Below the pieces are notes generated by a model. That model did not search any database. It was not told the DNA's origin and was given only the letters and a program-made list of their open reading frames with translations. Positions 54,261 to 62,891 of a DNA stretch of 64,000 nt are shown here, in pieces (position 1 is the first letter of the stretch; the number at the start of each line of letters is the position of its first letter). The translations under genes were made by a program, and so were the position numbers. The stretch lies in NCBI RefSeq assembly GCF_020567425.1, contig NZ_JAJCVJ010000002.1, positions 1,157,068 to 1,221,067 of the forward strand, read 5' to 3'. This DNA comes from Salinirubrum litoreum (GTDB lineage Archaea > Halobacteriota > Halobacteria > Halobacteriales > Haloferacaceae).

Positions 54261-55220
54261 CTACCGCGAGATCTCGTCGCCGGACTCGGCGACGACCGCC
54301 TCAACCTCCTCGGGGCGGATCACCGCCACGTCGCCGCCGACCGTGCGCTTCAGCGAGGCGGCGGCGGCCGCGTACTCCAGCGCCGTGTCTACGTCGTCGC
54401 CGCGAATCCGCCGCGCGAGAAAGCCCGCGACGAAGGCGTCACCGGTGCCGATCGCGTCGAACGTCTCGGTCTCGAAGGCCGGTTGTTCGTAGATCTCGTC
54501 GGCGTGGAGTGCGGTCGCGCCGCTGTCGCCGCGCGTCAGGACCACGGTGTCGAAGCCGTGGTCGGTGGCGAGGCTGTGGGCGATCTCGATCGGTGTGCCC
54601 TCGCGGTCGAGGACGTTCCGAGCGTCCCGGACCGGCGCGACGAGGGTGTCGATCAGCGGGAAGAGGTCGCGGTAGGTCTCCGCCGCCGTGTCGGGGTCCC
54701 AGAGCTTCGACCGGTAGTTCAGGTCGAAGGCGGTCCGCGTGTCGGCCTCGCGGGCGGCTTCCAGCAAGGTCCGGGTCGTGGCGAGGGTGGTCGGCGAGAG
54801 CGCCGGGGTGATCCCGGAGGTGTAGAACCTCTCGGCACCCTTGATCGCGGCGACCGGCAGTTCGTCGGGCGTGACGGTCGTCACCGCCGAGTCGGCCCGG
54901 TCGTAGATGACGTTCGTGCCACGCGGCGTGCCCCCGTGTTCGAGGTAGTAGGTGCCGAGGCGGTGGTCGTCGGGGTCGGCCCACGCGACCCCGGTTCGGA
55001 CGCCGTGGCCCCGCAGTTCCCGCACGACGCGCTGACCGAGCGGCGACTTCGGGAGCTTCGACAGCCAGACCGAGTCGACGCCGAGCAGGGACGCGCCGCA
55101 GGCGACGTTGCTCTCCGCGCCGCCCGGTTGCACGTCGTAGGTGTCGGTCGTCTCCAGTCGGTCGCCGGCCGGCGGCGTCAGCCTGAGCATCGTCTCGCCG
55201 AAGGTGACGAGGTCGGTCAT
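54261..55220 (-). CDS. kdgK: 2-keto-3-deoxygluconate kinase
   Basis: PfkB/ribokinase-family sugar kinase of 319 residues, phosphorylating KDG in the semi-phosphorylative Entner-Doudoroff pathway of haloarchaea. It has the N-terminal VTFGETMLRLTPP, QPGGAESNVACGAS, and the catalytic loop FDAIGTGDAFVAGFLARR, where the Asp of GTGDA is the base. The substrate assignment relies on similarity to archaeal KdgK; a related ketosugar is possible. ATG 55220 has ggagga seven bases upstream (55228-55233) and overlaps an 11-codon uORF. Confidence 0.88.
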   Translation of the reverse strand: MTDLVTFGETMLRLTPPAGDRLETTDTYDVQPGGAESNVACGASLLGVDSVWLSKLPKSPLGQRVVRELRGHGVRTGVAWADPDDHRLGTYYLEHGGTPRGTNVIYDRADSAVTTVTPDELPVAAIKGAERFYTSGITPALSPTTLATTRTLLEAAREADTRTAFDLNYRSKLWDPDTAAETYRDLFPLIDTLVAPVRDARNVLDREGTPIEIAHSLATDHGFDTVVLTRGDSGATALHADEIYEQPAFETETFDAIGTGDAFVAGFLARRIRGDDVDTALEYAAAAASLKRTVGGDVAVIRPEEVEAVVAESGDEISR

Positions 55221-55252
55221 CGCGTGGTCCTCCGTGGTCGGTCTCGGGTCAT
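55217..55252 (-). CDS. Possible 11-residue leaderless leader ORF before kdgK
   Basis: On the minus strand, TATA-like acttataacc (55274-55283) lies about 27 bases before ATG 55252, so transcription should begin on this ORF (MTRDRPRRTTR). Its TGA (55217-55219) overlaps the kdgK ATG (55218-55220). It has four or five arginines and no other supporting evidence. It may be a translational coupling or regulatory uORF. Confidence 0.35.
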   Translation of the reverse strand: MTRDRPRRTTR

Positions 55253-55375
55253 ACTCCCCGATTCGCCCCTCCCGGTTATAAGTCCCGGCGGGTGACTTCA
55301 GGGCGGGAGAAGCGAGTACGGACTCGGCTGACAGGTTCGCGCCCCCCGAGTGATTCGGCAGCGCCGACCGCGTGG

Positions 55376-57604
55376 TCAGTCCTCGCGTCGTCGCCCGGCG
55401 TGGCCGGGGTAGTCGCGCTCGAACCGGTCGTCGATCTCGCCCCGGTCGAACCGGACGACAGTCGGTCGGCCGTGCGGGCAGGCGAAGGGGTTCGCACAGT
55501 CGTCGAGTGCGTCGAGGAGGCCGGTCATCGACCCCTCGTGGAGCGACGTGTTCCCGGTGATCGAGGGGTAACACGCCAGGTCGGCGAGCAGTGCGTCGGC
55601 CACCGCGTCCACCGTCTCGTCCCCGTCCACGCCGTCTGCCACGAACGCCGAGAGCACGTCCCGAAGGAGGTCGGGGTCCAGTGCGTCGCCGAACACTGCC
55701 GGCACGGTGCGCACCTCGACGCTCCGGTCGCCGGTCCGTCCGGCGTGGAAGCCGACCTGCGACAGCGCGTCGGTGTACTCCGCGAACAGTTCGGTCTCTC
55801 TCGCGGTGAGTTCCAGCGTCACCGGTTCCGCGAGCGCCTGTGTCGGCGTGTCGCCGGCCATCGCGTCCTGCAGACGCTCGTAGTTCACGCGCTCGTCGGC
55901 GGCGTGCTGATCGAGCAGGAGGAGACCGTCGTCGGACTCGCAGACGAGGTAGGTGTCGTCGTACTGCCCGAGCACTCTGAGACTGGGGAGGCTGTCGTAC
56001 TCGGCCTCGGGTCGGGCGTCGTCCCCGGTGAGTGTTCGCTGGCCGGTCGTGTCGCGGAAGCGGCGCGTCGAGTTCGCGTCGTCTCCCTCACTCCCTGTGG
56101 ATGGGACTTCCCCACCCCCGGAGGATGGGCCCTCCCCGCCCCCGGAGGATGGGACCTCCCCGCCCCCGGAGGATGGGACCGCTGATGCGGTCCCATCCTC
56201 GGTCGCACTCCCGGTGGTCGTGCTCCCTCGTCGAGTGTCGGAGCGCGTCGCAGGAACCGACTCCGCGTCCCACGACTCGGCCGACTCCGAATCGTGGACC
56301 GACGCCGACTCCGAGTCGCCGGCTACCGACGACCCGGAGTCGCCAGCCACCGACGAGTCGGAGTCGGTCGTCGCACCATCTTCGGCCGACTCAGGGGCGC
56401 GCGCCGCCGGCGCGCGCCCCGGTCCGGGCCGGTCGTCGTCTTCGTCCGAGTCGGCGACTCCGGAGCCGACGACGCCGGGGTCCTCGGTCGAGTCGCGCTC
56501 GCTGTCGTTCCACCCGGACTCGGGGCTGAGTTGCGTCTCTGCGGGTGCCGACCGCCCGCGCGGGGCCGAGGAGCGCACGAGGCCGGCGTCCAGCAGGGCG
56601 TCCTCGACCGCCGACTCCACGCCCGCTTTCACGCCCGCCTCGTCGTCGAACCGGACCTCCATCTTCCGGGGGTGGACGTTCACGTCCACGGATTCGGGCG
56701 GCACCTCGACGAACAGGACGGCGAAGGGGAACCGATCGGGCGCGAGTTGCCCGCCGTAGGCGTCGAGGATGGCGTCCCGGAGGACCGACGCCCGGACGTA
56801 CCGCCCGTTGACGAACGTCGAGCAGTAGTCCCGCGAGGCGCGGGTCGTCTCGGGGTGGCTGACGAGGCCGGTCACCGAGTGGACCGCGCCGGCGCGCGGG
56901 TCCGCGTCGACCCGGTGCATCGCCTCGGCGACCTCCCGCCCGTACACCGACAGGACGGTCGATTCGAGACTGCCGCGCCCCTCGGTGGCGAACACCTCCC
57001 GGTCGTCGTGTTCCAGCGAGACGGCCACGTCGGGGTTCGCCAGCGCGTACTGCGTGACGACCGTGTTGACGTGGTCGAACTCGGTCGCGTCGGTCTTCAG
57101 GAACTTCTTGCGAGCCGGCGTGTTGAAGAACAGGTCGCCGACTTCGACCGTGGTGCCCTCGGGACAGCCGGCGGGAGCCACGTCCACGACCTCGCCGCCC
57201 TCCATCCGGAGTTCGGTGCCCGCGCCCGACCCGCCACCAGCACCGGACCCGCCGCGCGGTTTCGACCTGATCGTCAACCGCGAGACCGCGCCGATCGTCG
57301 AGAGCGCCTCCCCCCGGAAGCCGAGGGTACCGACGCCGGCCTCCAGATCACCGATGTCCGAAATCTTGCTCGTCGTGTGCTCTTCGACCGCGAGTTCCAG
57401 TTGCTCGCGGCTCATCCCGATCCCGTCGTCACGGACGCGCACACCCTCCTTCCCGCCGGACTCGACCGCGACCGAGACGCGCGAGGCGTCGGCGTCGAGG
57501 CTGTTCTCGACGAGTTCCTTCACCGCCGACGCCGGGCGCTCGACGACCTCTCCCGCCGCGATTCGCTGGATGGTGTCCTGATCGAGCTGGTGGATGTCGG
57601 TCAC
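55376..57604 (-). CDS. mutL: DNA mismatch repair protein MutL
   Basis: GHKL ATPase/endonuclease, 742 residues. The N-terminal motifs are ELVENSLDADAS, DDGIGMS and GTLGFRGEALSTIGAVS. The C-terminal endonuclease carries DQHAADERVNYE, which fits DQHA(x)2E(x)4E, and a zinc-type CPHGRP near the end, so it should nick DNA. A long Ser/Asp/Gly linker (about 360-555) joins them, including a repeat of SSGGGEVP type. The start is GTG 57604. No mutS is adjacent in this window. Confidence 0.93.
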   Translation of the reverse strand: MTDIHQLDQDTIQRIAAGEVVERPASAVKELVENSLDADASRVSVAVESGGKEGVRVRDDGIGMSREQLELAVEEHTTSKISDIGDLEAGVGTLGFRGEALSTIGAVSRLTIRSKPRGGSGAGGGSGAGTELRMEGGEVVDVAPAGCPEGTTVEVGDLFFNTPARKKFLKTDATEFDHVNTVVTQYALANPDVAVSLEHDDREVFATEGRGSLESTVLSVYGREVAEAMHRVDADPRAGAVHSVTGLVSHPETTRASRDYCSTFVNGRYVRASVLRDAILDAYGGQLAPDRFPFAVLFVEVPPESVDVNVHPRKMEVRFDDEAGVKAGVESAVEDALLDAGLVRSSAPRGRSAPAETQLSPESGWNDSERDSTEDPGVVGSGVADSDEDDDRPGPGRAPAARAPESAEDGATTDSDSSVAGDSGSSVAGDSESASVHDSESAESWDAESVPATRSDTRRGSTTTGSATEDGTASAVPSSGGGEVPSSGGGEGPSSGGGEVPSTGSEGDDANSTRRFRDTTGQRTLTGDDARPEAEYDSLPSLRVLGQYDDTYLVCESDDGLLLLDQHAADERVNYERLQDAMAGDTPTQALAEPVTLELTARETELFAEYTDALSQVGFHAGRTGDRSVEVRTVPAVFGDALDPDLLRDVLSAFVADGVDGDETVDAVADALLADLACYPSITGNTSLHEGSMTGLLDALDDCANPFACPHGRPTVVRFDRGEIDDRFERDYPGHAGRRRED
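56100..56171 (-). repeat. Three tandem 24-bp units in the MutL linker
   Basis: gatgggacttccccaccccc and its near copies begin at 56100, 56124 and 56148 (period 24). They encode the eight-residue repeat PSSGGGEV/G in the linker. A fourth partial unit starts at 56172. Confidence 0.85.
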
Positions 57605-57733
57605 GCGACCGCCCTCCCGTCGGTCGCGGTCGGACGCCGCCCCCCAGTCGCGGTCACCCGCGTCGCCTCGGTAGTCATCGCCCGGTGTGACGGGTCGGCG
57701 ACCTATGAAACCCCTGTTCGGCGCGGTCGTTCG

Positions 57734-58147
57734 TCACTCGGTCGGCCGATCCGGTGCAGTCGCCCGATCCAGTGCGGTCGCCCGCCGGTCGTTCAGCAGT
57801 GGTCGCGCCGCGCTCGGCGGGAGCCACCGGTGGTCGGTGTGCTCGTCCGACAGCGAGACCTCGCGGTCGGCGCTCGTCGCCGCGTAGTAGACGAAGAACT
57901 TGCCCTTCTTCTTCTTCCGGCGCTTGCTGGCGGTGTAGACCGGTTCGGACACCCGCACGTCCAGTGTGGTCTCCTCGCGGACCTCCCGGAGCAGTGCCTC
58001 GCGGGGACGTTCCTTGCGGTCGATGCGCCCGCCGGGGAACTCCCAGTCGCCGTCGTTCGCGTCCCGGACGACGAGCACCTCGCCAGCGTCGCGGATCACG
58101 GCCTTCTGGGTCACGACCGCGCGCCACGTCTTACCCACGGCCGTCAC
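57734..58147 (-). CDS. Nudix hydrolase
   Basis: A 137-residue Nudix protein. The box is GGRIDRKERPREALLREVRE then ETTLD, which fits Gx5Ex7REUxEE, with the glycine after EE replaced by threonine. Upstream, AVVTQKAVIRDAGEVLVVRD is the first strand pair. The substrate (nucleotide or nucleotide-sugar) is unknown. The C-terminus is Arg/Asp/Thr-rich. The start is GTG 58147. It lies 129 bases from the mutL start and shares its strand. Confidence 0.85.
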   Translation of the reverse strand: MTAVGKTWRAVVTQKAVIRDAGEVLVVRDANDGDWEFPGGRIDRKERPREALLREVREETTLDVRVSEPVYTASKRRKKKKGKFFVYYAATSADREVSLSDEHTDHRWLPPSAARPLLNDRRATALDRATAPDRPTE

Positions 58148-58262
58148 CCCACACGCGGTAGTCGCTCACGTCTCGGGAGAGCGACCGGAACAGTATGAAT
58201 CCCGCCCACGCTGGCAAAACAGGAGCGCCGGCGCGACACCGCTCGTCCGTGTCGACGTGCCG

Positions 58263-58592
58263 TCAGTCCCACGTGATCCACGCCAGCACCGCCAGCGCGA
58301 CGGACTCCAGGACGTGGAGTGTCACCATCGCGCGCCACGCGACCGCCGGAACCGCAGTCGAGAACCACACAGACAGTGTCGGGTCGAGCAGGTAGTAGTA
58401 CAGCGCAATCGCGTTCTCGGCGAACAGCAGGCCGGCGAAGGTCGCCATCCCGGCGGTGTGTTTCGACCGGAACCGGACCGCGTTCCGGACCCAGATCGTG
58501 CCGAGACCGACCAACAGCAGGAGGTTCGCGCCAGCGGAGAGGCGGGCGACCGTCGCCCAGATCGGTCCCGCACCGGTCACGAGCGGGATCAT
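58263..58592 (-). CDS. Small three-helix membrane protein, paralogue of 3963-4265
   Basis: A 109-residue protein with three helices (about 15-35, 48-69 and 83-105). It shares with the protein at 3963 the blocks FRSKHT (41-46), AEN (58-60), LDP (69-71) and the terminal WITWD. It overlaps the preceding ferritin-like gene by four bases (ATGA at 58589-58592), so the two are made together. A membrane partner for the exported ferritin-like protein is a reasonable guess. Confidence 0.8.
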   Translation of the reverse strand: MIPLVTGAGPIWATVARLSAGANLLLLVGLGTIWVRNAVRFRSKHTAGMATFAGLLFAENAIALYYYLLDPTLSVWFSTAVPAVAWRAMVTLHVLESVALAVLAWITWD

Positions 58593-60019
58593 TCCTCGAC
58601 GATGAACTGGCCGGCGACCTCCGTCACCTCCGACATGGTCATCGGCTCGTCCACGCCGTTCGGGAACGGCGACTCGACGTTCAGTTCGTTCAGGAACGCG
58701 GCGTGGCGTGCCTCGACGCTGTGGATACCGATCGCGGCCGAGAAGACGGCGTCGGCCGCGACGGTCCCGGCGGCCCCCGCGTAGGCCGCGACACCGGTGT
58801 TCTCGAGTGCCTGTGCGACCGCGAGGAACTCCGAGGCGGTCTCGTAGCCGAAGTCGTAGGTCGCCTCCTCGACCGGCGTCCCGCCGAGATCAGAGACCGT
58901 CTGGCTGATCGCGTCGACGTGGGCCGCCTCGTGGGCACCGACCGTGGCGAGGTGGTCCGGCACCTTCATGGTCAGGCCGTCGTCGTAGTCGGACAGGACG
59001 TTCGCGGACATCAGTTCGTCGTCGGAGAAGTTCTCCAGGCCGTCGCGGTAGAAGGCGTTCTCGAGGTGTTCGAGCGTCAGCGCGTAGTTCAGCACGTCCA
59101 CGTCGCTCACGTCGTTGTCTGCCTTCCGGTCCTGCTCGGGTTCCTCGTCGTCGGTCAGCCCGTCGGGCAGGGACACGTCGCTGGTGATGAACTGCCCGGC
59201 GATGTCGACGACCTCGGCGACGGACCGAGCTTCGTCCACGCCGGCCGGGAACGGGGAGTCGTCGTTCACGAGGTTCAGGAACGAGGCGTGGCGCGCCTCG
59301 ACACTGTGGATACCGGCGGCGGCCTGCAGGATCTCGTTGTTCACGATGGCGGGTGCCGCACCGGCGTACGCCGAGACGCCGGTGTTCTCCAGTGCCTTCG
59401 CGGTGGCGATGAACTCGGAGGCCGTCTCGTAGCCGAAGTCGTACTCGGCTTCCATGACGGGCGTGCCGCCGAGGTCCTCGATCGTCGCCGACAGCGCGTC
59501 GACGTGGGCCTTCTCGTGGGCACCGACGGTCTGCAGGAACTCCGGCACGTCCATCCGGACGGCCTCGCCGAACGGCGACAGCACGTCGGCCATCATCAGT
59601 TCCTCGTCGGCGAACTCGTCGAGTCCGTCACGGTAGAACGCGTTCTCGAGGTGCTCGAGCGTCAGCGCGTAGTTCAGCACGTCGACGTCCGGGTTCGGCG
59701 GCTCCATCTCGGTCGGCTCCTCGGTGGGCGTCTCCGTCGGCGTCGGCGTGTCGGTCGGCGTCATCGTCGGTTCCTCGGTCGCCTGCCCGCCGTCGCCGGA
59801 ACAGCCGGCGATCGCGGCGGTGCCGGCGGCGGCCAGCCCTGCGATCATCTTCCGGCGCGTCGTGTGGCTCCGGAGGCTGTCGCCGGTGGTGTTTCCGTCG
59901 CCGGCCTCCGCATCCTCGTGGGTCGTGTGGCCGCGAAGTTCGGCGTGCTGGGCGTCGATGTCGAAGCGGTCGGTCGCGGACTGGGTCGCGTCGTGGGAGT
60001 CGCGTCGTGGGTCGGTCAT
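58589..60019 (-). CDS. Tat-exported ferritin-like protein with two tandem domains
   Basis: A 476-residue protein. Its Tat signal is unusually far in (RR at 55-56; lipobox AIAGC ending at Cys73), followed by a Thr/Pro/Glu linker (81-110) and two ferritin-like (Ferritin_2) domains, 111-278 and 306-474. Each starts DVDVLNYALTLEHLENAFYR; conserved EH, GAHE, and HSVEARHA/SFLN residues could bind iron. The domains are strikingly similar, showing internal duplication. A TATA-like ctttagtt (minus strand, near 60051) lies about 30 bases before ATG 60019. The metal content is not known. Confidence 0.82.
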   Translation of the reverse strand: MTDPRRDSHDATQSATDRFDIDAQHAELRGHTTHEDAEAGDGNTTGDSLRSHTTRRKMIAGLAAAGTAAIAGCSGDGGQATEEPTMTPTDTPTPTETPTEEPTEMEPPNPDVDVLNYALTLEHLENAFYRDGLDEFADEELMMADVLSPFGEAVRMDVPEFLQTVGAHEKAHVDALSATIEDLGGTPVMEAEYDFGYETASEFIATAKALENTGVSAYAGAAPAIVNNEILQAAAGIHSVEARHASFLNLVNDDSPFPAGVDEARSVAEVVDIAGQFITSDVSLPDGLTDDEEPEQDRKADNDVSDVDVLNYALTLEHLENAFYRDGLENFSDDELMSANVLSDYDDGLTMKVPDHLATVGAHEAAHVDAISQTVSDLGGTPVEEATYDFGYETASEFLAVAQALENTGVAAYAGAAGTVAADAVFSAAIGIHSVEARHAAFLNELNVESPFPNGVDEPMTMSEVTEVAGQFIVEE

Positions 60020-60164
60020 TGGCTTCACTCCGTTCGAGTACCTATCAACTAAAGTGCATTTTCCGAACTGTGACCGAACCGCCTGAAGAATCTCTCCGGA
60101 GGTCGGGCGAAATCTCTCCAAAATTCGTCCGGAGTCGGTCTGGGGGTGATCGGTCGGCCTGTGG

Positions 60165-61010
60165 CTACAGCCAGTCGCTCTCGCGCAGTGCCGTCCGAAG
60201 GTCGGTCGGTTCGAAGTCGTACACCCGGTGCAGTCGGTCGGGATCGACCACGTCGGCCGACTCGGCCACGAACTCGGCGAACGTCGCCATCCCGCCACCC
60301 ATCGCCTCGCGCGGGATCGGTCGCGGGTCGACCCCGTGACCCACCACGTCGCTCACCGCCTCGGCGAGTTCCGGCAGAGAGACGACCGCGCCCGCGAGTT
60401 CGATCGTCTCGCCCGCGAACCGGTCGGGGTCGCGGAACGCCCGGACCGCCAACCGGCCGACGTCGCGGTGATCGACGAACGCGAAGCGTTCTCCCTCGGG
60501 GATCGGAAACGACAGCGTCCCGGACGCGATCTCGTCCCGGTTCCGGGCGAGGTTGCTCACGAAACTGTGCGGGCGGACGATCGTCCAGCGCATCGGCGAC
60601 TCGCGGAGTCGCTGCTCGACCGCGAACTTCGCGGCGACGTGCGGGACGTGACCCCCCGCACCGGCGTTCCCGCCGGAGGAGAAGACGAGGTGCCCGACGC
60701 CGGCCGCCTCCGCGGCCGCGACGACCGTCTCACCCTGTCGGCGCTCGGCGTCGGCACCACCGGTGGTCAGCAGGAACACGTCAGTTGCGTCGGTCTCGGC
60801 GAGCACGCGATCCATCGACTCCCGGTCGGTCGCGTCACCCTCGACGACCGTGACGCCGCGCTCTGCGAGGGCGCGGGCGCTCTCGCTGTCGGGGTCGCGG
60901 GTCAGACCGAACACCTCGAAGTCGGCGTCGTCGGCGAGCAGGGCGTCGACCACCGCGCCGCCCTGCCTCCCGGTCGCGCCGACGACGAGGACTCTCAGTC
61001 CCCTGCTCAC
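60165..61010 (-). CDS. NmrA-like NAD(P)-binding protein
   Basis: Short-chain-dehydrogenase-like Rossmann protein of 281 residues. LVVGATGRQGGAVVDALL is the NAD(P) loop. It resembles NmrA/HSCARG family redox sensors (FSSGGNAGAGGHVPHVAAK, WTIVRPHSFVSN). It overlaps the upstream gene by four bases (GTGA at 61007-61010), so the two oxidoreductases are one operon. No catalytic tyrosine-lysine pair of classical SDRs is seen at the usual spacing, so it may act as a sensor or isomerase. Confidence 0.82.
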   Translation of the reverse strand: MSRGLRVLVVGATGRQGGAVVDALLADDADFEVFGLTRDPDSESARALAERGVTVVEGDATDRESMDRVLAETDATDVFLLTTGGADAERRQGETVVAAAEAAGVGHLVFSSGGNAGAGGHVPHVAAKFAVEQRLRESPMRWTIVRPHSFVSNLARNRDEIASGTLSFPIPEGERFAFVDHRDVGRLAVRAFRDPDRFAGETIELAGAVVSLPELAEAVSDVVGHGVDPRPIPREAMGGGMATFAEFVAESADVVDPDRLHRVYDFEPTDLRTALRESDWL

Positions 61011-61672
61011 GCCGGACCCACCTTCGGCGCGTCGTGAACGTACAGGTCGTCCTCCACGCAGTCGAGCAGGAACCGGGCCACGTCGGCCCGCGCGACAGCC
61101 TCGAAGCCCAGCGAGACGTCGCCGGCCGCGTAGTCACCTGCGCCCTCGCCGTCGACGAGTCGTGGGGCGCGGACGACCGTCCAGCGCGTGTCGCTCTGCT
61201 TGACGCGAGCGACGTGCTCGGCGGCGTCCGCGAGGACTTCGCGGGCGACCAACTTGAGCAGGCCACCCATCACCCGGCCGGTCATCGACACCGACTCCCC
61301 GTCCTCGCGGACGCCGGCACCGACGAGCGTGACGAACCGGTCCACCTCGTGGTCGGCCATCGCGTCGAGGACGTGGTCGCCGGCGACGGTCAACAGGTCG
61401 TCGGGGCTCCCGTCGGTCTGGCCGAGCGTGCTGACGACGGCGTCCGCGCCCGCGACCGCCGCCGAGACCCCCTCGCCGGTGTAGGCGTCGCCCTCGATCA
61501 CGACGAGTCGGTCGTCGTAGTCGGCGGGCGAGAGGGGGAGTCTCTCGGCGTCGCGGACGAACGCGACGACGGTGTGGCCGTGGTCGAGTGCCCGTTCGAC
61601 GAGGGGGAGACCGGTTCTGCCACTCGCGCCGAAGACGGCGATACGCCGAGAAGCCGATTCGTCTGCTGTCAT
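61007..61672 (-). CDS. NAD(P)H-binding oxidoreductase (SDR-like)
   Basis: A 221-residue atypical short-chain dehydrogenase with IAVFGASGRTGLPLVERAL at the N-terminus and RFVTLVGAGV and VVRAPRLVDG later. It is the first gene of a two-gene operon with 60165-61010 and is divergent from an HxlR regulator. ATG 61672 starts the domain; the longer frame extends into the promoter. Such HxlR plus oxidoreductase pairs are typical of redox- or aldehyde-responsive systems, which is inference. Confidence 0.85.
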   Translation of the reverse strand: MTADESASRRIAVFGASGRTGLPLVERALDHGHTVVAFVRDAERLPLSPADYDDRLVVIEGDAYTGEGVSAAVAGADAVVSTLGQTDGSPDDLLTVAGDHVLDAMADHEVDRFVTLVGAGVREDGESVSMTGRVMGGLLKLVAREVLADAAEHVARVKQSDTRWTVVRAPRLVDGEGAGDYAAGDVSLGFEAVARADVARFLLDCVEDDLYVHDAPKVGPA

Positions 61673-61801
61673 GCCCTTCGATACGGCTTCTGAAGTGAAA
61701 TACTGTGAACTTCGAAGTATCGGAGTCACTACGAAGTCGGGGAGTGAGCGCCGAGGCTCCCGAGAGCGAAGTTTATCGCTTCAGCTGTCGTAGTGACCCG
61801 G
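61673..61801. promoter_or_regulatory. Divergent operator/promoter region for HxlR and oxidoreductases
   Basis: gtcactacga (61725-61734) and tcgtagtgac (61788-61797) are exact inverse complements 53 bases apart. The second lies between the TATA-like gtttatcg (about 61771) and the regulator ATG 61802. gaagtgaaatactgtgaac (61692-61710) sits near the minus-strand promoter. These are candidate HxlR sites. Confidence 0.5.
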
Positions 61802-62221
61802 ATGACGGCCGGTAGTTCGGACACGAGTGGTGAGATCGCGAGGAAGACAGCCGACGACACCGGCGACTGCTCGCGCGGGCAGTTCTCAGCGGCCGAGGTG
61901 GCGCGCATCGACGGCACCGTCGCGGACCTGTTGACCCTGCTCGGGAGGGCACACACGATGGCGATTCTGCGCGTCTTCGCCGACGAGTCGGGGCCACTGC
62001 GCTTCTCGGAGATCGAGTCTGCGCTGGGAATCTCGCCGAACACGCTCTCGGAGCGCCTGAAGGAGTTGACGGCGACCGGGTTGCTCACGCGGTCCGCGTA
62101 CAACGAGATCCCGCCCCGGGTGGAGTACGCCGCGACCGACCGCGCCGAGGCACTGTTTCCGGTGTTCGGCCACCTCGCAGACTGGGCGCGGAGTCACGAA
62201 CTGGACACACTCGAAGCGTGA
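61802..62221 (+). CDS. HxlR-family transcriptional regulator
   Basis: A 139-residue winged-helix protein. The core LLTLLGRAHTMAILRVFADE, then RFSEIESALGISPNTLSERLKELTATGLL, is the HxlR domain. The wing follows (SAYNEIPPRVEYAATDR) with a C-terminal helix for dimerisation. Cysteine occurs only near the N-terminus (Cys at about residue 24), a possible redox switch. It probably controls the divergent oxidoreductase operon and itself through the inverted repeats at 61725 and 61788. Confidence 0.9.
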   Translation: MTAGSSDTSGEIARKTADDTGDCSRGQFSAAEVARIDGTVADLLTLLGRAHTMAILRVFADESGPLRFSEIESALGISPNTLSERLKELTATGLLTRSAYNEIPPRVEYAATDRAEALFPVFGHLADWARSHELDTLEA

Positions 62222-62269
62222 GCGGGCAGAAGTCACGGCGTGCGGCGGCGGAGACCGAGGCGTGCGTTG

Positions 62270-62722
62270 TCAGGGAGCCACCGTGTCCCGGCCACGAGTC
62301 AGTGCGCCGACGCTGGCGACGGCCGCGACGACGTGCATCGACGCGAGGCTGAGCAGGACGCCGAGCGTCACCGCCGGGTCCGAGAGGTACAGCGCGACGT
62401 TCGGCGCGAACGACAGCAGGAGCGCCACGGCCGCGACCCGGACGAAGGTCCGATCCGGGTCCGTCACCCGGCGTGCGAGCAGGGCGTAGACGACGGTCGC
62501 GCCGAGTGCCCCGAGCAGGGAGACGAAGATCACTGGTCCGTACGCGAGTGCCATGAACGGCGGGACCGCCCCCGACGCGAGGATGGCGGCCAACAGCAGG
62601 GCGTTGGCGGCGGCCGAGAGCAGGAGTGCGAGCGCCCCCCGGCGGACTATCGCGGTGGTGGTGAAGCGAGCGGTGGTGACTCCGGTGGTCGAGTCGAGTG
62701 ACTCGGAGACGGTAGTTGACAC
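62270..62722 (-). CDS. DUF6069-like membrane protein
   Basis: A 150-residue protein with four predicted membrane helices (about 32-55, 63-86, 98-118, 124-144). It has RRGALALLLSAAANALLLAA, MALAYGPVIFVSLLGALGA and DPDRTFVRVAAVALLLSFAP, the pattern of DUF6069 proteins. No internal ATG fits, so I take GTG 62722 as start; the N-terminus is less certain than the rest. Function unknown. Confidence 0.75.
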   Translation of the reverse strand: MSTTVSESLDSTTGVTTARFTTTAIVRRGALALLLSAAANALLLAAILASGAVPPFMALAYGPVIFVSLLGALGATVVYALLARRVTDPDRTFVRVAAVALLLSFAPNVALYLSDPAVTLGVLLSLASMHVVAAVASVGALTRGRDTVAP

Positions 62723-62891
62723 GAGTGAGATACGCCCGCTGAGAGCATGAACGTACGTCGTGGTGTGTGGTATCACTGCTGTAGTGTGGTCGATTCCCCG
62801 GGTCGGAAGCGTCGGAACAGACCGGACCGCCACCGATCGAGTCCGGGCGCAATCCAGACAACCTAAGACGATCCACACAGTACCCCGTGTC

